From assembly GCF_030812785.1 (NCBI RefSeq), contig NZ_JAUSTJ010000001.1, positions 248,001-312,000 of the forward strand: 64,000 bases of DNA, given 5' to 3'. A model generated the notes under the pieces. It had not been told where the DNA came from. It did no database searches and was given only the letters and a program-made list of their open reading frames with translations. A program made the translations under genes and the position numbers. This document shows positions 24,222 through 32,584 of this stretch, one piece after another (within the stretch, counting starts at the first letter, position 1; each line of letters opens with the position of its first letter). Source of the DNA: Sphingomonas kyeonggiensis. GTDB lineage: Bacteria > Pseudomonadota > Alphaproteobacteria > Sphingomonadales > Sphingomonadaceae.

Positions 24222-24899
24222 ATGGACACCATTCGCATCCCGCGTTCGCTCTTCTTCCTATCGATCTTCTATGGCGGCATGGTCTGCATCGCTGGCGTGC
24301 TCGGCAACAAGCAGGTCTCGCTCGGCCCGATCTCGCAGATCGGCAACTGGGTGGGCGTCGGCCCGCTCGCGGTGGAAGCGGGCATCTTCGCTTTCCTGCT
24401 GCTCGTCGCAGTCTCCAGCGCGGTCGCCGAGCTGCACGGGCCGGACACGGCGCGGCGGCTGGTGCTGATCGGCTTCGTGCCGCTGGTCACGTCGGTGCTG
24501 CTGTCGATCCTGGTCCTCACCCTCCCCGCCTCGCCGAGCATGGCGCCCGACCGGCTGCATGCCTTCGAGCTGATGATGAGCGGCACGCCGCGCATCTGGC
24601 TGGGCGGGATCATCGCCTATGGCATCTCGCAGATCCTCAACGTCACCATCTTCTCGGCGCTGAAGAGCGGCGGCGGCAAGCTGCTCTGGCTGCGCGCCGC
24701 GATCGCATCGGTGCTGAGCCAGATCGCCGACACGCTGATCTTCGTCAGCGTCGCCTTTTACGGCGTGTTCCCGATCGGCGAGCTGCTGGTCGGCCAGATG
24801 CTGAGCAAGGTGGTGCTGAGCATCGTCCTGGTGCCGGCGCTGATCTACCTGTTCGTCGCATTCGGGCGCAGCCTGGACAAGAGGCGGGCGCTGCATTGA
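24222..24899 (+). CDS. queuosine precursor transporter (YhhQ family)
   Basis: This 225-residue protein has six to seven membrane helices in the YhhQ/VUT-1 pattern. IFYGGMVCIAGVLGNKQVSLGP begins it, then GIFAFLLLVAVSSAVAELHG, GIIAYGISQILNVTIFSALKSGGGKLLWLRAAIASVLSQIADTLIFVSVAFYG (the conserved NV and SQ-DT residues of the family), and a final helix. Members take up preQ0/preQ1 or queuine for tRNA modification. The ATG (24222) has no obvious Shine-Dalgarno. It runs toward egtD with repeat C between the two ends. Confidence 0.85.
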   Translation: MDTIRIPRSLFFLSIFYGGMVCIAGVLGNKQVSLGPISQIGNWVGVGPLAVEAGIFAFLLLVAVSSAVAELHGPDTARRLVLIGFVPLVTSVLLSILVLTLPASPSMAPDRLHAFELMMSGTPRIWLGGIIAYGISQILNVTIFSALKSGGGKLLWLRAAIASVLSQIADTLIFVSVAFYGVFPIGELLVGQMLSKVVLSIVLVPALIYLFVAFGRSLDKRRALH

Positions 24900-24919
24900 G
24901 CTGAACCTCCTCAATTATT

Positions 24920-25026
24920 GTCATCCCGGCCTTGTGCCGGGATCCACCGCGCCGCGGCGTCTAGCCTCTAACCTGTAGGTCAGCGCTCGCCTCCCAGTGG
25001 ACCCCGGAACAAGTCCGGGGTGACGA
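24920..25026. repeat. nested palindromic repeat, family 1 (copy C)
   Basis: Left hairpin GTCATCCCGGCCTTGTGCCGGGAT and right hairpin CCCCGGAACAAGTCCGGGG ending GGGGTGACGA are inverted with respect to each other. It fills the convergent junction between the queuosine transporter and egtD. Confidence 0.85.
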
Positions 25027-25043
25027 AGGAAGAATGGCTCCCC

Positions 25044-26021
25044 TTACGGCGCCAGCCTTATCGGCTGGGCTTCGCAGAGGATCAGGGCGAACCAGTCGTT
25101 CGGATCGGTCCATTCGCGGATCGGGGTCCAGCCGCCGGCGCGCAGCAGCATGCGGGCGCCGTTGCGGCCATATTTGTGGCTGTTCTCGGTGTGGATCGTC
25201 TCGCCCGCCGCCATCGCGAACGGCCGGTCATCGACGCTGAACTCCATGTCGCGCACCGCCTCGAGATGCATCTCGATCCGCGCGGCATCGTCGTTCCACA
25301 AGGCGACATGGCGGAAGGCCTCGACCGGGATCGTGCCGTCCAGCTCGCGGTTGATCCGCTCGAGCAGGTTGAGGTTGAACGCCGCGGTGACGCCCTGGGC
25401 ATCGTCATAGGCAGGGACCAGCACCTCGGGCGCCTTGACCCGGTCCATTCCGATCAGCAGCCGCGCACCGTCGCCCAGCCAGTCGCGCATCGCGCGCAGC
25501 AGGTTGACCGCATGCCAGGCCTGCATGTTGCCGATCGTCGAGCCCGGGAAGAAGCCGAGCTTGGGCATGCCGCTCACCTGCTCGGGCAGCGGCACCGGGC
25601 GGAGGAAATTGGCCTCGACCGGATAGACCGGCAGGCCGGGAAAGGCCTGGCCCAGTTCAGCGGCGGACTGGCGGAGGAAATCGCCCGAGATGTCGATCGG
25701 CACATAGGCCGCGGGATCGATGGCACGCAGCAGCAGCGGCGTCTTGATCGAGGAGCCCGAGCCGAACTCGACCACCGCGGCACCGCGCGCCGCCAGCGCG
25801 CCGAGCTCGGGGCCGGTCTTGCGGAGCAGCTCGGTCTCGGTGCGGGTGGGATAATATTCGGGGAGCTGGGTGATCTCCTCGAACAGCTCCGAGCCGCGGC
25901 GATCGTAGAACCAGCGCGCCGGGATGGCGCGGGGACGCGCTTCGAGGCCGCTCAGCACATCGGCGCGGAAATGCGGATCGGCGAGGCTGGCCTGGCCGTC
26001 TTCGAGTTCCTGTTTCAGCAT
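25044..26021 (-). CDS. egtD: L-histidine N-alpha-methyltransferase (ergothioneine synthesis)
   Basis: This 325-residue SAM-dependent enzyme trimethylates histidine to hercynine, the first committed step of ergothioneine synthesis. Signatures of the DUF2260/EgtD family are RWFYDRRGSELFEEITQLPEYYPTRTE near residues 36-58, VEFGSGSSIKTPLLLRA (SAM motif) at about 83-99, YVPIDISGDFL, FFPGSTIGNM (about 153-162), and the C-terminal EIHTENSHKY-like stretch ETIHTENSHKYG. It lies downstream of egtB on the same strand, separated by repeat D. No egtC or egtE is present in the window. Confidence 0.93.
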   Translation of the reverse strand: MLKQELEDGQASLADPHFRADVLSGLEARPRAIPARWFYDRRGSELFEEITQLPEYYPTRTETELLRKTGPELGALAARGAAVVEFGSGSSIKTPLLLRAIDPAAYVPIDISGDFLRQSAAELGQAFPGLPVYPVEANFLRPVPLPEQVSGMPKLGFFPGSTIGNMQAWHAVNLLRAMRDWLGDGARLLIGMDRVKAPEVLVPAYDDAQGVTAAFNLNLLERINRELDGTIPVEAFRHVALWNDDAARIEMHLEAVRDMEFSVDDRPFAMAAGETIHTENSHKYGRNGARMLLRAGGWTPIREWTDPNDWFALILCEAQPIRLAP

Positions 26022-26045
26022 GACTGGCCGGCCTTTCGGTTTTGA

Positions 26046-26130
26046 TCGTCATCCCCGCGCAGGCGGGGATCCAGAGCCACGAAGGTCATCGCTCTGTTAC
26101 CCTGGATCCCCGCCTGCGCGGGGATGACGA
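26046..26130. repeat. palindromic repeat, family 1 (copy D)
   Basis: It opens TCGTCATCCCCGCGCAGGCG and closes CGCCTGCGCGGGGATGACGA: outer arms of about 20 bases that are exact inverted copies, with inner GGATCCAG/CTGGATCC arms as well. It sits between egtB and egtD in the same transcript. Confidence 0.9.
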
Positions 26131-26178
26131 GGAAGGGAGCGAAGGTGGCGGTGAAGAGGGGCTGGTGCGGGAAGGCCA

Positions 26179-27444
26179 TCACAGGTCCTTCGCCAGGCGC
26201 ACGCCGGTGAACTGCCAGCGCTGATGGGGATAGAAGAAATTGCGGTATGAGGGCCGCGAATGGCCGCGCGGCGTGGCGCAGGACGAGCCGCGCAGCACGA
26301 ACTGCCCGCTCATGAACTTGCCGTTGTACTCGCCGACCGCGCCCTCTGCGGCCTTGAAGCCGGGGTAAGGGCGGAAGGCACTGCCGGTCCATTCCCAGAC
26401 ATCGCCGAAGAAAGCGGGACCGCCCGCCGAGGGCCGCGGCTCGACCGGGCTGGCAGCGTCGAGCTGGTTGCCACTCTCCGGATCGAAAGCCGAAGCGGCG
26501 GCTTCCCATTCGAACTCGCTGGGCAGGCGCACACCGGCCCAGCTGGCATAGGCATCGGCCTCGAAGAAGCTGACATGGGTGACCGGCGCGGCGGGATCGA
26601 CCGGGCGGCGGCCGTCGAGCCCGAAGCGGGTCCAGGCGCCGCCCTCCTGGCGCCAGTAGAGCGGCGCCTCGATGCCTTCCTTCTGCACCCAGGACCAGCC
26701 GTCCGACAGCCAGTGCCGCGGGTCCCGATAGCCGCCATCGGCGACGAAGGCGGCCCATTCGCCATTGGTCACCGTGCGATCGGCGATGGCGTGCGGGGTG
26801 AGCAGCGCCTGGTGGCGCGGCCCCTCGCAATCGAACGAAAATGTTGAATCGCTTGAATCGACACCCAGCTGCACGAGGCCGGCCTGCCCCTCGATCCAGC
26901 CGATCGGGCCAGGCATCGCCACCGGCACCTTAGGCGCACCGCGCCAGACCGCGGGCTCGAGCGGGTTGACCGAGAAATGGTGGAGGATGTCGGTGAGCAG
27001 CAACTCCTGATGCTGTTGCTCATGATTGCAGCCGAGCAGGACCAGCGCCTGGGCGACTTCCGGCAGATCGGGCAGCGCGTCGATCAGCGCGGCGTCGACA
27101 TGGGCGCGATAGGCCAGCACCTCGGCCAGGCTGGGGCGCGACAGCATTCCCCTGCGAGGACGCGCATAGCGCTGGCCCTCGGCCTCGTAATAGCTGTTGA
27201 ACAGGAAGGGCCAGCGTTCGTCGTGGAGCGCATAGCCGGGCACATGGTCGCGCAGCACGAAGGTCTCGAAGAACCAGCTGGTGTGGGCGAGGTGCCATTT
27301 GGCCGGCGAGGCGTCATCCATCGACTGGATCGTGGCGTCGGCATCGGAGAGCGGCCGGACCAGCGCCTCGCTCAGTGCGCGGGTGTGGTGGAACTTCGCG
27401 CCAAGCGCGCCGGAGGCCGGAGCGGATCCCGTTTCCGTTCGCAT
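26179..27444 (-). CDS. egtB: ergothioneine sulfoxide synthase
   Basis: This 421-residue non-haem iron enzyme joins hercynine to a thiol (cysteine or gamma-glutamylcysteine) with oxygen. The N-terminal DinB-like domain holds the iron ligands: WHLAHTSWFFETF (about 50-62), and H141 and H145 in NHEQQHQE. The C-terminal formylglycine-generating-enzyme-like domain begins near residue 200 (GEWAAFVADGGY) and ends YRNFFYPHQRWQFTGVRLAKDL. The ATG has AGGAGA just upstream. It precedes egtD on the same strand. Ergothioneine protects against oxidants; the remaining C-S lyase step must be encoded elsewhere. Confidence 0.93.
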   Translation of the reverse strand: MRTETGSAPASGALGAKFHHTRALSEALVRPLSDADATIQSMDDASPAKWHLAHTSWFFETFVLRDHVPGYALHDERWPFLFNSYYEAEGQRYARPRRGMLSRPSLAEVLAYRAHVDAALIDALPDLPEVAQALVLLGCNHEQQHQELLLTDILHHFSVNPLEPAVWRGAPKVPVAMPGPIGWIEGQAGLVQLGVDSSDSTFSFDCEGPRHQALLTPHAIADRTVTNGEWAAFVADGGYRDPRHWLSDGWSWVQKEGIEAPLYWRQEGGAWTRFGLDGRRPVDPAAPVTHVSFFEADAYASWAGVRLPSEFEWEAAASAFDPESGNQLDAASPVEPRPSAGGPAFFGDVWEWTGSAFRPYPGFKAAEGAVGEYNGKFMSGQFVLRGSSCATPRGHSRPSYRNFFYPHQRWQFTGVRLAKDL

Positions 27445-27603
27445 TATGTTCTCCTAGCGCGGCCGGGTGCGCCGGTCAACCGGGGGAGATATAGGTTCGC
27501 GGAAAGCCCCTGGTACCCCATCAGAACGTTACGTCGCCGGCTTTTGTTCACGCCCTGCCGATAGCGGGCGGCCCAGGGCCGTGAAGCTATGCCAAGGTAT
27601 CGG

Positions 27604-28149
27604 TCAGCGTGACGCGCCGGGTACCCAGAGCACGTCGCCGGCCTCGCTCTGGTTGACCGCGCGGGCAGCGACGAACAGCAGGTCGGACAGGCGGTTGAGA
27701 TAGGCGAGCGGCTGTGGCCCGGCACCGGCAGCGACCGCGGCGCGCTCGGCCCGGCGGGTGACGGCGCGGGCGAGATGGAGTTCGGGCGCACCCGGGGCGC
27801 CGGCGGGCAGCACGAAACTGGTCAGCGGCTCCAGCGCCGAATTGATATGGTCGATCCGTTCCTCGAGCCATGCGACCTGGCCGGGGGTGATGCGCAGCGC
27901 GCCCTGGATCCCCTCGGGCGTGGCGAGATCGGCGCCCAGATCGAACAGGTCGTTCTGGATATGCGCGAGCATGCCGCCGAACGCGTGATGGCCGAGCGTG
28001 GCGCGGGCGACCCCGATCGCGCAATTCGCCTCGTCGACATCGCCGATCGCCGCCATCAGCGCTGCGGCCTTGGAGATGCGCGAGCCATCGACCAGGCCGG
28101 TGGTGCCGTCATCGCCGGTGCGGGTGTAAATCTTGTTGAGCTTGACCAT
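27604..28149 (-). CDS. cob(I)alamin adenosyltransferase, PduO type
   Basis: This 181-residue enzyme transfers the adenosyl group of ATP to cob(I)alamin, producing coenzyme B12. PduO-type signatures are KIYTRTGDDGTTGLVDGSRISK at the N-terminus (ATP binding), CAIGVARATLG, DLFDLGADLATPE, and the C-terminal RAVTRRAERAAVAA...YLNRLSDLLFVAARAVN. It forms a five-helix bundle trimer in the cytoplasm. The genes on both sides (egtB and a LysE exporter) are on the same strand but unrelated; no other cobalamin gene is present. Confidence 0.93.
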   Translation of the reverse strand: MVKLNKIYTRTGDDGTTGLVDGSRISKAAALMAAIGDVDEANCAIGVARATLGHHAFGGMLAHIQNDLFDLGADLATPEGIQGALRITPGQVAWLEERIDHINSALEPLTSFVLPAGAPGAPELHLARAVTRRAERAAVAAGAGPQPLAYLNRLSDLLFVAARAVNQSEAGDVLWVPGASR

Positions 28150-28190
28150 CGCGGCGGAGCCTACGCCCCCGCGCGCGCCATCTCAATCGC

Positions 28191-28826
28191 TCAGGCGTGC
28201 TTCGAGCGGAGCAGCAACAGGCCGAAGCCGATGAAGATCGTGCCCGTCATCCGGTTGAACCATTTCTTGAGCGCCGGCCGCTCAAGATGGCGGGCGAGGC
28301 CGCGGCCGCCCAGCGCATAGACCAGGTACCAGAAGCACTCGACCACCGCGAAGGTGAGCACCAGGATCGCGAACTGCGGCGGCTTGGGTGCGGCGGCGCT
28401 GACGAACTGGGGGAAGAAGGCGGCGGCGAAGAGCAGCGCCTTGGGGTTGGAGATGGCGATCACGAAGCCGCCGCGGAAGAGCTGGGCGGCGGTGAGGCGC
28501 TTGTCCGCGAGGGCGGCATCGTCGGTCACGTCGAGCGGGGCCGGGTCGGACCGCCAGGCCTTGATGCCGAGCCAGACCAGATAGGCGGTGCCGGCCCAGC
28601 GCAGCACTTCGAACGCGCCGGGAATGGCGAGCAGCAGCGCGGTGAGTCCGGCGGCGGAGGCGGCGAGGAGCGCGATCAGCCCAGCCAGGCAGCCGGCCAT
28701 TGCCGCGACGGTGCGGCGCAGGCCGAAATCGACGCTGCGCTGGAGGATGTGGAGCATGTTGGGGCCGGGCGTCCCGCAAAGCAGGAACACGGCCATGACG
28801 AACAGCCACCAGGTCTGGAGAGTCAT
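28191..28826 (-). CDS. LysE/RhtB family exporter
   Basis: This 211-residue inner-membrane protein has the six-helix LysE plan. The signature CGTPGPNMLHILQRSVDFGLRRTVAAMAGCLAGLIALL occupies about residues 17-54, followed by a TAYLVWLGIKAWRSDP loop and FRGGFVIAISNPKALLFAAAFFPQF at about 115-139. The family exports amino acids or their analogues such as homoserine and threonine; specificity is not evident. It ends with a basic tail (LLLRSKHA). Confidence 0.88.
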   Translation of the reverse strand: MTLQTWWLFVMAVFLLCGTPGPNMLHILQRSVDFGLRRTVAAMAGCLAGLIALLAASAAGLTALLLAIPGAFEVLRWAGTAYLVWLGIKAWRSDPAPLDVTDDAALADKRLTAAQLFRGGFVIAISNPKALLFAAAFFPQFVSAAAPKPPQFAILVLTFAVVECFWYLVYALGGRGLARHLERPALKKWFNRMTGTIFIGFGLLLLRSKHA

Positions 28827-28871
28827 CGCGGCAACCTTGGCATCTTGGAAAGGGCCGTGCGGCCCGGTGCG

Positions 28872-29105
28872 TCAGCCCTTGGCCGACATCATCATCAGGA
28901 TGATCGCGATGATCGCGATCGCCACAGCCTGGAGCAGGATGCGCTGCTGCATCAGCTTCTGCGACTTGAGCGCGCGCGGGCTGGGACCGTCGCCGGTATT
29001 CTCCAGGTCCTGGCTGGTCGTCTGCGCCATGTTCACCAGCCCCTTGATGAGGATGAACAGGGTGGCGAGCATCGCCGCGATCAGCAGGAAGGCCAGGAAG
29101 ATCAT
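28872..29105 (-). CDS. small twin-transmembrane protein (HIG1-like)
   Basis: This 77-residue protein consists of two membrane helices (about 2-24 and 55-75) joined by a polar loop. The loop and second-helix start PRALKSQKLMQQRILLQAVAIAI carry the QxxRxxxQ-like pattern of HIG1_N (hypoxia-induced) proteins, which in alphaproteobacteria associate with respiratory complexes. It lies 9 bases upstream of gluQRS on the minus strand, reading away from it. Assignment is by helix plan plus that motif. Confidence 0.7.
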   Translation of the reverse strand: MIFLAFLLIAAMLATLFILIKGLVNMAQTTSQDLENTGDGPSPRALKSQKLMQQRILLQAVAIAIIAIILMMMSAKG

Positions 29106-29114
29106 GCGCCGACC

Positions 29115-30068
29115 CTACGCCTCTGTAGCGGCGATGCCAACCGGCAGTTGTCCTGCCCGCAACTGGTCGGCCAGCGCGCGGCCATCCTCCCCGGAAAGCC
29201 GCATCGCCTCGAGGCTCGGCGCGCCGTGGCGCTTGGCGAGGCGGGTACCGTCGGGGCCGAGGAGCAAGGGGTGGTGGCGGTATTCTGGCGTGGGCAGGCC
29301 GAGCAGCGCCTGGAGCAGGCGGTGGACATGCGTCGCGGCGAACAGATCCACCCCGCGCACGACATGGGTGATGCCCTGCGCTGCGTCGTCGATAGTGACG
29401 GCGAGGTGGTAGCTCGCGGGGGCATCCTTGCGGGCGAGGACGACATCGCCGGCGGAGGCGGGGTCGGCGAGGATGCGGCCGGCAAAGGCGTCGCGCCACC
29501 ATAAATCCCTCTCCCCCTGGGAGAGGGAGGGAGCCGGCGCAGCCGGCGGAAGGGTGAGGGTCGAGCTGCCCTCACCCTTCCCATCGCTTCGCGACGGGCC
29601 CCTTCCCTCTCCCGAGGGGAGAGGGAGTTTGAGCGCCTTCCCCATATCCAGCCGCCAGCAATGCGGCTTGCCCAGGTCCGGCGCTTCCAGCCCGCGGCAG
29701 GTCCCCGGATAGAGCGCGCCCTCCGGCCCGTGCGGGGCGGTCAGGCTCGCGGCGATGTCGGCGCGGGTGCAGAAACAGGGGTAGAGCAGGCCCATCGCGC
29801 GCAGCCGGTCGAGCGCGGCCTCGTACAGAGCGAGGCGCTGCGACTGGAAGCTGACCTCCCCGTCCCATTCGAGGCCGAGCCATTCGAGATCGCGCAGGAT
29901 CGCATCGACATGCTCGGGGCGCGAGCGGGTGCCGTCGATATCCTCGATGCGCAGGGTGAAGGTACCGTCATGCTCCCGTGCGAAGTCATGCGCCTGGATC
30001 GCCGACCAGGCGTGCCCCAGGTGCAGGCGGCCGGTGGGGCTGGGCGCGAATCTCGTGTGGACAACCAT
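29115..30068 (-). CDS. gluQRS: glutamyl-Q tRNA(Asp) synthetase with inserted repeat
   Basis: This 317-residue enzyme glutamylates queuosine at position 34 of tRNA(Asp). It has the class I catalytic core without an anticodon-binding domain: RFAPSPTGRLHLGHAWSA (HIGH motif), zinc ligands in YPCFCTRAD and YPGTCRG, and ARKDAPASYHLAVTIDDAAQGITHVVRG. GTRLAKRHGA is the KMSKS equivalent. About 43 residues (KLPLPSGEGRG...SLSQGERDL, roughly residues 147-189) between CWRLDMGKAL and WWRDAFAGRI do not belong to the family. They are the translation of a palindromic repeat at 29504-29632. The frame is preserved and key motifs are intact. Confidence 0.9.
   Translation of the reverse strand: MVVHTRFAPSPTGRLHLGHAWSAIQAHDFAREHDGTFTLRIEDIDGTRSRPEHVDAILRDLEWLGLEWDGEVSFQSQRLALYEAALDRLRAMGLLYPCFCTRADIAASLTAPHGPEGALYPGTCRGLEAPDLGKPHCWRLDMGKALKLPLPSGEGRGPSRSDGKGEGSSTLTLPPAAPAPSLSQGERDLWWRDAFAGRILADPASAGDVVLARKDAPASYHLAVTIDDAAQGITHVVRGVDLFAATHVHRLLQALLGLPTPEYRHHPLLLGPDGTRLAKRHGAPSLEAMRLSGEDGRALADQLRAGQLPVGIAATEA
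29504..29632. repeat. palindromic repeat, family 2, inserted in frame in gluQRS
   Basis: A cluster of hairpins: CCCTCTCCCCCTGGGAGAGGG, CCGGCGCAGCCGG, AAGGGTGAGGG paired with CCCTCACCCTT, CCCATCGC/GCGACGGG, and CCCTCTCCCGAGGGGAGAGGG. The two end hairpins are inverted copies of one another. The same GGGGAGG-rich building style occurs at 39776-39917, 48092-48125 and 57519-57682. Confidence 0.85.
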
Positions 30069-30166
30069 CAGAACGGCCCTTGACCGCGAGTCGCGGGATA
30101 TGGTGTCATCACCGCGTCACGCTTCTCGGCGAGATGCGTGCCACCACGTAACGGGCGAGGGAGCGC

Positions 30167-30733
30167 ATGTATCATCCCGATCTGATCCGCCATCCGGACA
30201 GCTGCCCTGCCCTTGTGCTCAATGCCGATTATACGCCCCTGAGCTATTATCCGCTGAGCATCTGGCCCTGGCAGACGGCGGTCAAGGCGCTGTTCCTCGA
30301 TAGAGTGGATGTCGTCTCCTATTATGAACGCGAGGTCCGAAGTCCCAGCGCGAGGCTGAAGCTTCCTTCGGTCATCGCGCTCAAACAATATGTGAGACCT
30401 TCGCAGTTTCCCGCCTTCACCCGGTTCAATCTCTTCCTTCGCGACAAGTTCGCCTGCCAATATTGCGGCAGTCACCGCGACCTCACCTTCGACCATGTCA
30501 TTCCCCGCGCCCAGGGCGGGCGCACCACCTGGGAAAATGTCGCCACTGCCTGCGCGCCCTGCAACCTGAAAAAGGGCGGGCGCACCCCGCAACAGGCCGC
30601 GATGCCCCTCTATCTCCAGCCGATACGGCCGACCAGCTGGCAGCTCCAGGAGCATGGCCGGCGCTATCCCCCCAATTATCTCCACGATACCTGGCGCGAC
30701 TGGCTCTACTGGGATGTGGAGCTTCTGGCCTAG
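30167..30733 (+). CDS. HNH endonuclease
   Basis: This 188-residue protein has an HNH domain at about 97-140: CQYC (97-100) and a second Cys pair at 129 and 132 bind structural zinc, and DHVIPRAQGG (from 109) supplies the DH pair with Asn124. The N-terminal 90 residues (LVLNADYTPLSYYPLSIWPWQTAVKALFLDRVDVV) match the widespread stand-alone HNH proteins of alphaproteobacteria, whose role is not settled. There is no adjacent methyltransferase or phage gene, so a restriction role is not indicated. The ATG follows GAGGGAGCGC. It is divergent from gluQRS. Confidence 0.88.
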   Translation: MYHPDLIRHPDSCPALVLNADYTPLSYYPLSIWPWQTAVKALFLDRVDVVSYYEREVRSPSARLKLPSVIALKQYVRPSQFPAFTRFNLFLRDKFACQYCGSHRDLTFDHVIPRAQGGRTTWENVATACAPCNLKKGGRTPQQAAMPLYLQPIRPTSWQLQEHGRRYPPNYLHDTWRDWLYWDVELLA

Positions 30734-30761
30734 CCGCCGCGCTTCCGATTGCCCTTCTACC

Positions 30762-30870
30762 CGTCACCCCGGACTTGTTCCGGGGTCCACCGAGCCGTGC
30801 GCATTACCGGTGGAGCCTCTTGCCCATGACTTGCCTCCCGGTGGACCCCGGCACAAGGCCGGGGTGACGA
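30762..30870. repeat. nested palindromic repeat, family 1 (copy E)
   Basis: CGTCACCCCGGACTTGTTCCGGGG at the left and CCCCGGCACAAGGCCGGGGTGACGA at the right flank a central GGTGGA/CCGGTGG region. It lies between the HNH and beta-lactamase-like genes, which are on the same strand. Confidence 0.85.
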
Positions 30871-30925
30871 GTGTAGTTGGCGGCGCTAGCATCCTCACAA
30901 ACAACCTGTTCCGGGGGATGTAGAC

Positions 30926-32512
30926 ATGAGCGGTTTCACCATCGACCGGCGCACGGCGCTGGCCCTGTCGCTGGGCGGCGCGAGCGCGCTGGCGTTTCCG
31001 CGGCTCGCCTTCGCGGCGGCGCTGGACGAGGCGGCGGTGGATGCGATCGTCCAGCCCTTCCTCGCTGCCTTCGAGACGCCGGGCGTCGCCGTCGCCATCG
31101 TGCGGCCGGGGATGCCCGCCTTCACCAAGGGTTACGGCGTGCGCACGCTCGGCAAGCCCGCGCCGATCGACGCGCACACCCGCTTCGGCATCGCCTCGCA
31201 TTCCAAGGCGTTCACCGCCGCCGCGCTCGCCCTGCTGGTCGATGCGGGCAAGCTCGGCTGGGAAGATCCGGTGACCCAGCACCTCCCCGACTTCCGCATG
31301 TCCGATCCCGCCGTCACGCAGATGATGACGGTGCGCGACCTGCTGGTGCACCGCTCGGGACTCCCCTTGGGCGCCGGCGACCTGATGTTCTTCCCGGCCG
31401 GCACGCATGTCGCCGCCGATGTGCTGAAGGCGCTGCCCTATCTGAAACCCGCACGCGGTTTCCGTGCCGGCTATGATTACGACAACATCCTCTACATCGT
31501 CGCCGGACTGCTGATCGAGCGCGTCAGCGGCATGGCCTGGGACAAGTTCGTCGAGACGCGGATCTTCGCGCCGCTTGGCATGGCGGACGCGGTCGGCTCG
31601 CGCGCCTCGCTGACCACCGACAATGTCGCCGGGCGCCATGCGCGGCTGGGACCGCCGGTGCGCGGGATCGGCAAGCAGGAGGTCGTCCAGCCCGACGAAG
31701 GCAAGATGGTCGACGCCGCCGGCGGGATCAACGCCAGCATCAGCGACATGGCCAAATGGATCCAGGTCCAGCTCGCCCAGGGCAAGCTGCCCGACGGCAA
31801 GCAGCTCTGGTCGGTCCAGCAGGCCCGCGAGATGTGGAAGCCGCAGACGATAACCTCGTCGAGCGACGGCCCGACCTCGGAGAACCCGGTGCGCCCGGTG
31901 CTCGCCGCCTATGCTTTGGGCTGGTTCGTCCAGGATTATCGCGGGCTCCGGCTGATCCAGCACAGCGGCGGCCTGTCGGGCCAGGTGACCTATACCGGGC
32001 TGCTGCCATCGCGCGGGATCGGCGTGTCGGTGCTGAGCAATGTCGAGGAAGGCGTCTCCGCCGCGATCCGCAATGCGATCCTCGATAAGCTGATCGACGC
32101 GCCGGCGTTCGACTGGGTGGCGAGCTATCGCACGCGCAGCAAGGCGGCGCAGGACGAGGCGCTGGCCAGCGTCGAGGGCGGGATCGACAAGGCGCCGGCC
32201 GGCACGCCCTCGCTGCCGCTGGCCGGCTATGCCGGGCGCTACCGCGATCCCTGGTACGGCGATGTCGTGGTGACGACCAAGGGCGGCAAGCTGTGGATCG
32301 ACTTCACCCCCACGCCCGTGTTCAAGAGCGTGCTCGAGCCCTGGGGGCCGGACAGCTTCCGCACCCGCTTCGCCAAGGATGCCGGCGAGGACGCGGTGGT
32401 GACCTTCGAGATCAAGGACGGCAAGGTCACCGGCGTGACGATGAAGCCGCTCTCGCCGCTCGCCGATTTCAGCTATGATTACCAGCACCTCGCCTTCGTG
32501 CCGGTACCGTAA
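30926..32512 (+). CDS. serine hydrolase, class C beta-lactamase/PBP-like
   Basis: This 528-residue exported hydrolase has a twin-arginine type leader (DRRTALALSLGG, cleavage near residue 30, AFA). The serine beta-lactamase fold follows with S91-x-x-K94 (SHSK), Y185-D-N187, and H346-S-G as the third motif. The C-terminal 110 residues form the DUF3471-type barrel often seen in esterase/peptidase relatives (PLAGYAGRYRDPWYGDVVV...LWIDFTPTP). Members act as D-aminopeptidases, esterases or beta-lactam-hydrolysing enzymes; the H-S-G motif fits esterase/peptidase relatives more than true AmpC (which has K-T-G). Followed by a class A PBP on the same strand. Confidence 0.85.
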   Translation: MSGFTIDRRTALALSLGGASALAFPRLAFAAALDEAAVDAIVQPFLAAFETPGVAVAIVRPGMPAFTKGYGVRTLGKPAPIDAHTRFGIASHSKAFTAAALALLVDAGKLGWEDPVTQHLPDFRMSDPAVTQMMTVRDLLVHRSGLPLGAGDLMFFPAGTHVAADVLKALPYLKPARGFRAGYDYDNILYIVAGLLIERVSGMAWDKFVETRIFAPLGMADAVGSRASLTTDNVAGRHARLGPPVRGIGKQEVVQPDEGKMVDAAGGINASISDMAKWIQVQLAQGKLPDGKQLWSVQQAREMWKPQTITSSSDGPTSENPVRPVLAAYALGWFVQDYRGLRLIQHSGGLSGQVTYTGLLPSRGIGVSVLSNVEEGVSAAIRNAILDKLIDAPAFDWVASYRTRSKAAQDEALASVEGGIDKAPAGTPSLPLAGYAGRYRDPWYGDVVVTTKGGKLWIDFTPTPVFKSVLEPWGPDSFRTRFAKDAGEDAVVTFEIKDGKVTGVTMKPLSPLADFSYDYQHLAFVPVP

Positions 32513-32584
32513 TCAACTGTATTATTGTAGTAACACAGATGCTGCGCTAAAAGGACGGCATGCGAGCGGCAGAATCACCGACTG

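Noticed and set aside
22550..24904. 784-codon plus-strand frame across the nucleoside transporter and beyond
   Set aside because: It runs antisense to the transporter and then in the wrong frame through the queuosine transporter; no domain.
30167..30733. restriction endonuclease or homing endonuclease
   Set aside because: No methyltransferase, intron, intein or phage context; the protein matches widespread stand-alone HNH proteins.
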